Assembly (NCBI GenBank): GCA_949775045.1
Contig: OX459097.1
Location: forward strand, 5,347,185-5,411,184
Direction: 5' to 3'
DNA length: 64,000 bases
From: Metridium senile
Lineage: Eukaryota; Cnidaria; Anthozoa; Actiniaria; Metridiidae
The number at the start of each line of letters is the position of its first letter. Position 1 is the first letter of the stretch. The position numbers and the translations under genes are program-made. Under the pieces are notes generated by a model. It saw nothing but the letters and a program-made list of their open reading frames with translations, was not told the DNA's origin and did not search any database. This document shows positions 1-12,500 of the stretch, one piece after another.

Positions 1-270
1 ATCGATCAAAATCGATCATCGACTACCTAATCGATCAATCAATATTAATTGATGAAATAAGCTGATTAATAACGATTGATATGGATAATCGATGATTAAT
101 CAATAGTCACACAAAAAAGTTTGATTAAATATCGATAAACATCGATTACTAATCGATAAAAGGTCACAGATTTGTTGCTCATGGATTAGTCATCGATTTC
201 CAATATTAATCGATTAATTAGCATCGATAAATATCCATTTCATCGATTATCGGTTTCATCAATTAATTAC
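1..270. repeat. ATCGAT-rich degenerate tract in the Cav2 intron
   Basis: About eleven ATCGAT hexamers lie in 250 bp, often as AATCGATNA or CATCGATAA and mixed with ATTAAT. It may be a decayed simple repeat or a cluster of CUT/Onecut- or DREF-type sites. Only the sequence pattern is observed. It lies just downstream (in gene orientation) of the alternative S4 exons. Confidence 0.6.
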
Positions 271-456
271 TCCGGAAATTAAAATATTCCTTACCTACCA
301 GTCCAATGATTTTGAGAATCATTTGCACAATTGCATTTCGGATGTCAATATATTCATAGTGTTTGTAATTGCTATTGTATGTCTAGATCATTGTACGATA
401 TTGCATGTGCAAGTATAATAACAATGTATTGTCATTGTACACCATGCATTACTTAC

Positions 457-563
457 TTGGAATGCCCGATACGAGCTTCAAAGGTCTTAAAACCCTAGCA
501 GCCCTTAATGCTTTTAGACTGCCTGCATCTATTCCCACGTTGAGCTGTGGTAAGCTTAAAAGA
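457..563 (-). CDS. Cav2-like alternative exon 4b: S3b-S4 paddle and S4 of repeat I
   Basis: 107 bp, acceptor TTTTGCAG and donor GTAAGT, phase 2 in and 1 out, the same as exon 4a. It encodes [14 protein letters not shown], then the same S4 sequence as 4a. Over the 21 shared codons (SLKAL...SGIP) 12 differ from 4a and every difference is synonymous, so both copies are under protein-level constraint. The spacer between the two exons is only 42 nt (564-605). Confidence 0.87.
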
Positions 564-3500
564 CTGCAAAATATCCAGGAATAACACAACAACATTGTTA
601 CTTACTTGGAATACCAGAAACAAGCTTGAGCGGACGCAAAACCCTGGCAGCCCTTAGGGCTTTTAGTGAAGACCCCTTCATAATACTTAAATTGGGAAGA
701 CTTAGTATGCTGCAACATGAAATAATTGACTCATTTTTAGTAAGGATTTTTGGGGTGATCGTGAGGCGGAGTTAATGACCTGATGATGATGCTGATGGCT
801 CTGATGATTTTTATCGATGACTCTAGTGATGATTCCTTGGAATTAGTAGGTCACGTGTCTTTTTACTCCTATGTCTTGTTGATGTAATTTGCAAGCAAAA
901 CCATTTTGTTATATGCAAAATGACAAACCTTGGTTCAATGGTTGCCATGGTTTCCATGGTTCTTGGCTTTGATGGAGTGATGGTGTTTTGTTCTTCAGGC
1001 TATTTCAGTCTCAATGTAGAGAGTGAGCCCATTATATGAGTAGAATACAGTTCTAATAGAGAGTAAATCATCTTCTTGTGATAGTAAAGAATTAGTGTTG
1101 AAATCCTCATCATGATGGAGCTATGATTTCTGTTCTTCCGAGGAAGATTCTCTTTTGACTCCACTAAATGTTGAGCCAAAATTAGTAGATAATGGAATAA
1201 GAAGAAAGAGAAGAATATGAATCATCTTCTTCTGGATATCCAGTGAAGGCTCGTAAGGTCCAGGAGGTAAAGAAAGAGTTTGTGCAAAAGCAGAACATAA
1301 GATTGTGCTTGATGTTTCTGTCCTTCCATCTGTTTTCTTTGTGATATGATGCTCAGGTTCTGAGCAATTCAAAGAGGTAGAAAACATTTTCAAGTAATTG
1401 CAGAGTTCTGTTGTTAACCTTTTAGACTGAATTGGTGTTATCATGAACAGGAATGGTGTTTACTAGAGGATAGACAAACTAGTATGGTCAGTCACTTCTG
1501 CACAGAACATATGCATGACTTTCTTGAGATGTTTTCCATATGTCAAAACAAGTTGACTATCAAGTGCAAGTGGCTTTGATAACTGAATTGTTCATGGTAA
1601 CACTTTTAAACACAATCATGGAGGCCAACTTTTTCTTGGATGTACAATTCCAATACTGCATTTCTCAATAAAAGTTGTTTTGTTTAATCAGCCTTTGGGC
1701 TGTTTTCGTTAGTACTGTTTTGAATATTAAAACAAGAAAGCTCGAAGGTTTGAATAAAGTATGAACAAGAAAGATAATAATGGTTAGGTAGTGTTTTGTA
1801 TGAAATATTGAGAAGCTGTTACCAGCTTAATGAATGATAGCAATCCATTGCCTTCGAGGCATAATTGTAAGGTATACAAATTTAAATGTCTGTAACTGAA
1901 AAAATCGCCAATTTCATTATCTGTCTAGAAAAGACGACAGTATATGAATAGAAGAAAATTATTGGAGCTTGAATAAGTATGAATAGAGAGTATAACTTAT
2001 GAAGGAAAACCTTTGTCAAGAGATGAGAAGAATTTAAATGAATGAATAGGAATAGAAAATGAATGGGAGAATGGAAGGAAGAATGGAAGGAAAAAGGAAA
2101 GCGATTGATAGAGAGTTAAAGAGAATAGGTGAATGTGAAGTACCTAAATTGAGAGGATAAAGGAAATGGATGATTGAAAGAATGAAAAACACCAACCAAC
2201 ATGAATGGCATTCACAAAAATAATGAAAGAAATGAAAAAGAGATTCTTAAATGAACGAAAAGTGAAAGTGACTTCGCACCACTGTAGTAGTGGGAAATGA
2301 ATTGGAAAAAAGAATGAAAGAAATGAAAAAGAGATTCTTAAATGAACGAAAAGTGAAAGTGACTTCGCACCACTGTAGTAGTGGGAAATGAATGGGAAAA
2401 AAGAATGGAAGAAATGAAAAAGAGATTCATAAATGAACAAAAAGTGAAAGTGACTTCGCACCACTGTAGTAGTGGGAAATGAATGGGAAAAAGAATGAAA
2501 GAAATGAAAAAGAGATTCTTAAATGAACGAAAAGTGAAAGTGACTTCGCATCACTGTAGTAGTGGGAAATGAAAGGAAAAAAGAATGGAAGAAATGAACA
2601 AGATGACTGAAATGAGAAAGAGGAAATATTGTGTGACTACTCAAGTCATTGCAGTAATGAAAGTTGAATGAGAAGAGAGAATGGAATAGAAAAAGATGAA
2701 TGAAATGTGAAACGAGAATGAAAGTGAATGAGAGTTGAACATGAGGCACTTCCACGTTATGCTTGCATTGTTGATCAAATTCATTAAGTTTGTTAATACG
2801 TACAGTAAACTCAGTTTTACAATTTGTTAATATGTTTAATGTTGTAATTTAACATTACAGCCAAATCAATGACTGACTTTAGGGTTAAATGAAAAATGAA
2901 TATTATAATGAATTAGAAAATCATGTGTTTAGAACTTATTCTGTCCTGATTTCAATTTATGTTGTTAGTTCAAGTTCGTTTGGAAATGTTGAGAAGGTTA
3001 AATGAATGAGTTTTAATATCATGTTAATTTTGTGAATTTTTTTTTGGAGTTTAAAATGGTGTGGGATTTTGTTTTTTTTATGGTAATATTTGAAGTGAAT
3101 GTTGTGGTTGATTGGATTGAATGTGGAAAAATATATATTTGGTTTCATATATAATTTTTGTGTAAAATGTTTAGGTTTAATTGTTATATGTTTTTGTGTT
3201 GGATGTTTATGATTATTACTTAACATTTTTTATGGTTAAAATGATTACATATAACAAAAATATCACATTTTTTTTAATATTGCTTTGTGAATAATGTTTA
3301 TCATGACATTGGGGATATTGTGTGAGAGGTTTATGTGCTGATCACAAGACATTTTGTTTCATATATTTTGTGTACAACATACAGTTTTAATATATACAAC
3401 ACAGGTTTTTGTGTTAGAGGTTTATGGTAATTATCAGTGGTTTTTGGTTCAATACATGGTGAATTAGGGTTATGGTTATTTATATTTCATGGTTTATCTC

Positions 3501-6500
3501 TGTGGTTTAATAGTTAATTTAACAACTGAGCCAATCAATCACCAGTTGATTAGGTTCTGGAATGTCCTACATATTTCTAATTGTCTGAGCAATGCAGTAA
3601 AATCCAACGTTTTGATATTATTAATAGACTTCAAAAATGGCCCAATCAAAATTGTTTTTCAATTTGCATTTTCACCCTTGAATTGTATATACTCCCTAAG
3701 GATGCGTTTTGTATTTATTCATTTTAAAAAGTCTGAAATATATATCCACTGTTTGTTGAGAATGTCGTTGATTTATCTTTCTCAAATAAGCTTCATTGTA
3801 CTCTGTGTAATTGTAACTGTATATTATAATTATAGGTCATTATATTTCCTTAAGTTTGTTTTAATTTTTCTTTTCTAAAATGAGCTCAAATCATTTCAAA
3901 ACAGTAAAAGCTTTATAAGTAATTCAGACAAAATATCTCACAAATACATAGTATTTTTTTTTAATTTAAAAGTATTGTTATAAAATATAAGTAATATACA
4001 GTTTTCATTTGATTTGGTTCAATCCGTTCATAACCGTCATTATGTTTTTCGTGTAACTGTTAAATGTCATTGCATGTACAAATCCTAAAAGCCACCAAAA
4101 AAATTGTAAGAATTTTTTACTAAAAGGTGTATGAGTCATAACATTTTTTTATAATTCTAAATATAACTGTTCACTTTTGATTATATTGATGACTGAGTGT
4201 GTTCTTTTATGCAAATTGATGTGCCAAGAATTTAAAACACTATTTCTTTTTTGATGTACTATTTCTGGTTCAAAAAATATTATCTAAATTTCAGTGTATG
4301 TTATTGATTTTTTTTTATTCTTTTTTTGCTTTGATAAATATGACAGCTCATGATTGTTTGGAATTTGCCAACCATTTAAAACAGTATTTTGTTTTTGATG
4401 TACTTCAGGGATATTTCTGGTTCAAAAAGTATTATCTAAATTTCAGTTGTATATGTTATTTTTTTTTTTTGCTTTGATAAATATGACAGCTCACGATTGT
4501 ATGGAAATTGCCAACCATCAAAAACAGAATGTTGTTTTTGATGTACTTGAGGGATATTTCTGGTTCAAAAAGTATTATCTAAATTTGAGTGTTATTGATA
4601 TTTTTTTCTTCACTTTAAATGATAAATGTAACAGTTCTTGAGTGATCATATCAGTAGTTATATTGTGGATAGAGTATGTTAATCACAAGACAGTATAGAG
4701 ACAGCACATCAACCTCATCATGACTCATCCAATCAAAGCCAATTTAAAACATGAATTTTTAAACAGCTCCAAGTGAATCATCATGAATCAGAATTTCTTG
4801 AAATGAATAATGACTGCTTATACTCTATACTTCAGGGATTATACCAAATAAAGTCAAATAGTCAGTTTCCACGGCATGAATATTAATGTAGTTGGTATTG
4901 ATTGTTACTGCATTTCTCAGACAACGCTGTCAACTGCTAAATGATTAAAACAGGGGATGATTTTAGATGTGGAAATATTTTTAGGTTATACATTGGGTTA
5001 TATGTTGGTTAATGTGAATGTTAAAAATGGTTTTGAGCTGGTATTATTTTTATTATCATGATTGTAGTGAATTTTATGTCAAAAACCATCACAATATATC
5101 ATCAAAATATTTATATTTTATTTCCCTGAGAAAAATGCACTAAACTGTGTTTCTTTTTCTCTGTCAGTAGGATACGTTTATGAATGCCATAAATTAGTGT
5201 ATTTACATTTTGCTAGATCTTTCCTTCTATGACAGAATAACCCCCACATAATTATTATTAAAGTGCATTTTCCTCAAGGAAATTTCATTTTTAAATTTCA
5301 AACATTTAAATACATAATATTTACATTTAATTTAGATTGGTTTAAGATTTAAAATTCTGGGTATTTAATCCAACAAAACAGAGGTTTAGATTGCTCAATT
5401 TATAGATTACTAAAAAACTGGAGGGGTTTGATTAGGTTCATTGTTTTGTTTCGTTTTAAAGCCAATTTCACAGTGGTTTTAAATAGTCCGTTTTAATGGG
5501 ATATCAGTTGTTTAGGTATAAATTTAGAATTGGGTAAGTAACTCAGAGTAGGCTGCAATATGTTTAAGTACGTTTGTTTGCGTAGGTATCTACTGCATAA
5601 ATCAAAGACAGTAGCGTAAGCTTTTAAATTTTTAAAACAGCTCATTTTTAGGTAATTAGATCAGTTGAGAATGTTTGTACATGCGTAAAGAACGTAGTTT
5701 GTATAAAAAGACAGCGTATAGAAAAGACTCACAGTGTAACATCTATCGATTTATTTGAGTTCAGATTTAAGTTTTGGACATAAGGTATCAGCATTTTGAC
5801 ATTGTTCTGGAGAGAGATTTTAATCCATCGCTTCCTCAATTATGTTACTTTAAAAGATGTTCCTTTTTGACAGTGTCATTGCAAAACATTATCTTTAAAT
5901 GTGACATTAATCAAGATTTAAAAGACCTACATTGTAGGATTTCAGTTTATATTCTAGATAAAAGGTCAATTTTGTTTGTATTCTTTTTTTTTCAGTACTA
6001 TGCTATCTTAAAATTAATTGTGACATTAATCCAGATTAAAATAACCCTCAATGATATTACGGTATCGATATTACATGATAGTAATTTTGCTACAAAAATT
6101 GTCATTTCTCATAAACTAACCAATTTTTTAATGTCTTCTAACAACAATCCAAGGAAATTGAGTAGCCAGAATTGAAAAGGAAATTGAACAAAACTTCTAT
6201 CATTATTAAGATTAAATAGTAATATAAAAGCAATAGCATGTGTCAAAACGTGCTGTCACGGCTTGTATCCCCAAGTTTGCTTTTAATATTGGTGATTTCC
6301 CACGTCAAACAATAACAAGAACAGCTAAAATTTAATCAAAGTGTGGTTATAGAAGTGTGAATACAACTGACAACAATTTAACCACCAACAACCTCAATTG
6401 TCATGATTTTTAACCCTTTGTTACAAAATTTCGCCATCAAAAAAGATAATAATCATTCTTCAAGCTTTAAAAACATTGATTTTGATTTATTATGAAATAG

Positions 6501-9500
6501 CATATGGACAGGCAGTCAAATTATTAGTATTTTAGATTGTGATAATTGATCTATTTGAACTAGTTGTGGACACAATATTGACATTATGTACACTTTCAAA
6601 AATCTCCACTTATTATTTGTTGGTGATGTAAACTTGATTTGTTCACTTAACCACACTCATTCTGCACACTTTTTTTATCATATTTTATATTTTAAGATCT
6701 TGATTTATTCTGGTTTACTATTCCTCAAAGACTAGAAACAACAAAAATTGACAATTATATTTTTGAAAAATCTAGCTTTACATTCATGGTCAATTTTATC
6801 AACTAATTGCAATGATATAATTATCTTTAAAAGATTCTTTGTGGTGTTGACTGAGTATTTTTCATTTCAATGATACAAATATTATCCTTAAAAGATTCTT
6901 TGTGATATTGAGTCAGACTTGGAAATTTTCATTACAATGGTATAATTAATTTTACACAGAAATATAAAATACAAATACAATAATGTGATAAGTACATTTT
7001 GTCCTCTCCTGCCTGCTGTAAACCTTACAGAAAGTACAATACAATATCCACATTTTATGACATCAATTCATGGCTCTTCCTTCTAAATTTTCAACTGACA
7101 TAAGACAACTGTGCATTTCAATATACCCTAAAGGTATCTCTGTTATTGTATTACTTAAGTAGGTTTATGACATATCAAATGTAGGATAGCTAATATATAT
7201 CATCTGAGATTATGCTTATAACTTCAATGAATACCAATAAGAAATTGTGCTTTGAATAATAAGATACTTTGAATGGCTTATATTGGATAATACAGTGCTA
7301 ATACATTCAAAGATGCTATATATGATTAAAGCAGTTTGAGCACCATAATTAGCCTCAATTGAAGCAATATATATATATATGGGGAATGCTGAATATTTGG
7401 CAAAATTCTAAATATTAATTCTATTCAAAGCACATAATTGTCACTCTCAGTAATCTAATACAAAATGGTTAGAATATGATGCAATCTTAGCTTCTTGTCA
7501 AAATCAGACTGTGTTAAATATATGAGTTATATTTGGTTACTTCTACATTTACTTATTATTTTATTTATTCATTTAATATTCATTCATTGTTTCATTCATT
7601 TTTTCATTCAAAAACTCATTTATGCATCCATTGACTCATTTATTTAATATTCATTTATTCATTCATTCATTCTTTCTTTCATTCATTTTTTTCATTCATC
7701 AACTCATTTATGCATCCATTGCCACATTGACTCATTTATTTATTCATTCATATATATTCATTCATTCATTCATTCATTTGCTGATTGACTGACTGGCAAA
7801 TATATAAGCCATCTGATTGTATGACAAAATCTTCATCTTCATCATCCATTTTCTTCGACCTTAGCCCAAAGCTTATTCATCAATTGAATTATTAAAATCC
7901 TTGGCATGATATGCGTGCCTATAATGTCTAGAAGATTCCAGAAGATCCTTATAGTCATAACTTACCCATTTCAAAGTCACATATATTTGCATGTAACACC
8001 AATATCGATTCTTTTCAATTTAAGCAAACATTACTTAATGCAATATTAAAAACACAAAAACAATTACAGATGTTATCTCTATAAATCACTTCCTTGTTAT
8101 TTTATGTAATACCAGAACAGTTAAAAAACAATCACAAGAATATACAATAACAATTTTGTTTCATGCTTTTAAAAATGTTTGAAATGCAATTTTGTTTTTT
8201 TTAAAAACTACAATAATTTGTATACAAAGTATATAACAAAGCAATAAAATATTGATAAGACAATTTAAAAACTTGAATACATTTATTTCAAATTTAAATT
8301 TTTGATAGCAATTAAGTCATAAAATCTAATTAAAAAACCTTTGTAATATTATATAAAAAATACAGCATTTTCACAACATGTTTTAAATGAATTTGGGCAT
8401 TATTTAAATACCACAAATATAGATAGATCCCTTTTTATGTTTAAAATACTGCCATCACCTTTAATTATCATTAATCAAAACATTTACACAGGCTTATTAT
8501 TGCTTCGGATAAAAAAAAACTTTATTTGTACAGTTATAGATATAAGGAAAGAGTTACTTGGCGTTTAATCATTGCCAATTTAAAGATATCCATAGCTATA
8601 TATCTAGCTTTCCCTTCTAGGCCTTTTAGTCAACAGGTGGAGTGAAGTAGTAGTTATAATTAGCCTTAAAACATCCTGCATTCTTTCATGATGTGTATGT
8701 GTACACAATATTTTTAAATTCGAATACTTAATAAGAATATGTAATTCAATTTGAAGAAGCATTTCTAACTTTTCCCTTTTTACTAAAAGGTATACTTACA
8801 TATATTTAGAAAAGATGATTATCATTTAGTTACATGTATATGTGAAAGTCACTACACAATATTATTAAATTTGAATAGCCAATAAGAGTATTTCAATTTG
8901 AAGAAGCATTGCTAATTTTTCTCTTTTACCAAAAGGCATATTTACATTTATTTAGAAAAGGTAAGTATTATTTACATGTATATGTGAAAGTCACTACTTG
9001 AAGCTAACTGTTTACTTTAAATATTTAATCTTATTTTCATTTTTCATTTTCATTTTCATTTTTCTTATTTTCATTTTTTTAAATCTGCAAGCACATTTGA
9101 GCATCTTAATGATAATATTTCATAAATATTATTATATATTACTAGAGTTTTTCCTTCCTGTTTTTGTACACTGTATGCCTGTAACATAATTCCAAAGGAT
9201 AGATAAAAAACATGAGAAAAAAATATAAATTGCCCTTGGCAAAGGATAAACAAACTATTCAAAGGTCTAATGCTTCATGGTGTGGAAATTATTTGCATAT
9301 ACAAATATTATATTCACTGGATAGGAATGTTTCATGTGGAGAGCACTATAGTTAGCCTTTCTCAAAGGGCCTCAAATGTGTGTTATCTAGCTTAGAGAGT
9401 TTGTATTTGCCGAATAAGGCTTTTTCCAGTGGAGAAGGCCACTAGGTTTGATAAAACTGGCCCTGTATAACAGCCAGCAAACATTTTTTTATTCATAATC

Positions 9501-12500
9501 ATTCTGTATCTTAGAATTATCTATCTTAGAATTAATAATAAGTTGTTTCTTCCACGTTAAATTTAATTTTATTCCTGGCTTTCGGATTTACAATCCATCA
9601 TCAGGTTATATTTTTTACAAATGTCAAGGAAAGAAAAAAGAAATATTAATTATGATTCCCACTTACAAGGAAATAAATTATATATTGGCTATCTTAGAAT
9701 TATTAAATACATGAGTGTTATATTGTTAACTCAAAGAATTTAGCATTATTGTTTTACCAAGAACATTTACATAAGTTTTATCATTGAAGTTAAATAAGTT
9801 TATGTTCATTATGATAAGTATTAAAAGTACAACTTGTTTTAACATTATAATTATATTCTTCTGTAAATATATTGTTTGGTATAAAACAATAAAAAAATAT
9901 TTTTATTAATAACCAATCTTGCGAAACCATTTCAGGTTTTAAAATATGCAGTGTGTTGCTCAGTAACATTGAAACAAAATACATATGTAATTTCATACTG
10001 AAATTCAGTTCTGTTCAAAAAATGTCCAAAAATGACATTAAATTGAAGACTCACCTGACATTTTATAAATGTCATACAATATATGCCAAGTTATATATTG
10101 GTAATATTAATATAACATTACTATTATAGATAATTGCCAAACTTTCTGAAGTGTTCTATGAAGAGTTCATCTTGATCTGATATTAAATTAATGCTGAGTA
10201 AAAAATCAGAATTTTTCTTAAAAAAAACCCTGGATATTAACAAACTATTGCTGCAAGGTTCATGAAAATTATGGAGAGATGATCCCAATATTCAGAGGCA
10301 CTGAAAATGATTTGTCCTCTTAGAGGTTCACAAAAATAAAAAATCTCATTTATAATTTAATGAAAAAAATGTTGAACAAGTTATGTTCAAACACCACTGT
10401 CATAGCTAAATGTTATGGAACAGCAAACATATTTAAGAACAAAGTTTTTAAATCTATGTTTATTATAATTATAGACAGTTATTACTATTTTAATCCACAT
10501 AATGATCACGATTATATCACAAATATTTCGCAACACAAATCACAGGTTGGTTTTATGCCAAAAAGAATAAATTTTACACAGAAATTTGGCTTCTGCACAG
10601 CTCATATCTGGAAAGTGCCCAATAACTCTTGATTGGCTCTTTAGCCAAGAATGAGAACCAGATAGAAGATGATTTATATGCTAAATATGACAAATTAATT
10701 TGCTTACTTGGAATTACATAATCTCAATTGGAATCTTATGACTGCTTGGTAAGCATGTTTTGGTAAAAGTAATAATAAATTGTAATAAGTATTTTTTGGT
10801 AAAAATAATAAGAAATTGTAATGAATATATTTTTTGTAAAAGTAATTGTTATACTTTTTTTTTGTAAAAGTAATAATTGTAATATTAAGTATTTTGTTGG
10901 TAAAAGTAATAATATTTTTTTTTTGGTAAAAGTAATTGTTATAAGTATTTTTATGGTAAATTTTAACTAAAAGTTTGCTGTGTTTGCATGTTAATTTTGT
11001 TTATTTTCTTTATTAGCTGCATGATAAGGGTACCTAATTTATACTATAAATTGTTTTAGGATATTTTTGAATACAATTTCAATATAGATTTTTACCATTA
11101 TAATAAATTGTTTAGACAAAAAATCAATATGATAATGAAACGGTACTACAATTTTTAAAATCACTTTTCTTATTCTTCTGAAATAAACTGACATAATTCA
11201 AGGTTGTTATGGCTTTTTTCCATCTAGTTATGTAAATGACAAACGAAACAGTTACAGAAGTGTGAAAACTTTAAAAACTAAAAAACTACATTATAAAATG
11301 TTTCAAGCTTTTAAAAACAAAAGTAGCTGTTTTAATCTAATTTTTTGGAAGTCATATTTTCCAAATTATTATTTCTTAAATGCTAACAATTTCAACTAAT
11401 TAAACCTAAAATGGGCTAATAATCAATAAAAATGAAACAAGTTTTCATATCTCAAGGGCCCCTATTATTTGTTTGTTCAGCCAAATTACCTAGAAACAGA
11501 CCTTGTGCAACAAATTGTACTTCAAACATGCAAATGTACCCCAAAAGTGTTAGAAAATGATGCATTTTGCATGTAAATATACCAGAAAGCCCCCCTGGAT
11601 GAACCAGTAAACTTACTGGATGAGAACTCTAACAACATGTAGCAGATAATTTTCAATAATTTTTTTGTATTTTTTTTCGTAAAAAAGTGTCATTTTATAC
11701 TATTGATGAATGCAAATTTCTCACATTGACCTACATTTTTTGGTGAATATCAAAATAAACGTTCTATTCTATTTCCTTCCTTCCTGTGTTTTTTATCTTT
11801 CACAAAGATAACTTTTTAGCAAAAGTAAAATGTCAACTTGCATTACAATAAAATTGATTGAATTCAGTTAAGAAAATTTATGTTGATTTCATGAAATGTT
11901 TTGATTAACAAAAATGAATATCTTTTTTTTTTTTTAGCTTTGTGGATTCTACGTAATTTTCGTTACAAAAGATGCAATATAACTTTAGTAATACATATAT
12001 TATATCATAACGAACTCATATTAAATAAAATTTATGCTATTTTATTACTAAAATGTCCATCGATTCCATAAACTGAACATTTTATCTGAAATGCATTTAA
12101 TAATGACGGGAATATATTTCGCAGATTCGATTTTTCGAAATAAAAAGACGCTTAAATTCTATAGTATACACATTTTTTTAATAAGGAACTTATATTACAA
12201 CAAAATGTATTTTAATTTTATCACGAAAGTGCCATTAATATGCTAAAATCTAGACATTTTTTGATTAAAATGAAATAAATGTCAGTTTCATAAGCTTGGT
12301 AGCTCGTACGTAATTCTAATAACAAAGAACGCAATATATAATAATAGATATAAATTCGTGTCTGTTTGCTTGGCGACTGGCTTGATTATATTCCTAGTGG
12401 TGACGTTATCTCGCCAACACACTTACAAACGAACAATTTACAATCGTGATCCTCTGCTTTACTTCATTTAAAGGACATAAAATCATTGGATAGTCGTTGC

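Noticed and set aside
289..360. Possible next Cav2 exon (S4-S5) ending at a GTAAGG donor
   Set aside because: No usable acceptor and a stop in the required frame; the translated stretch does not match the conserved LQVVL-SI-KAM sequence.
2144..2755. Two minus-strand frames of 106 and 78 codons, Phe/Ser/His-rich
   Set aside because: They are translations of the 91-bp tandem repeat; no conserved domain.
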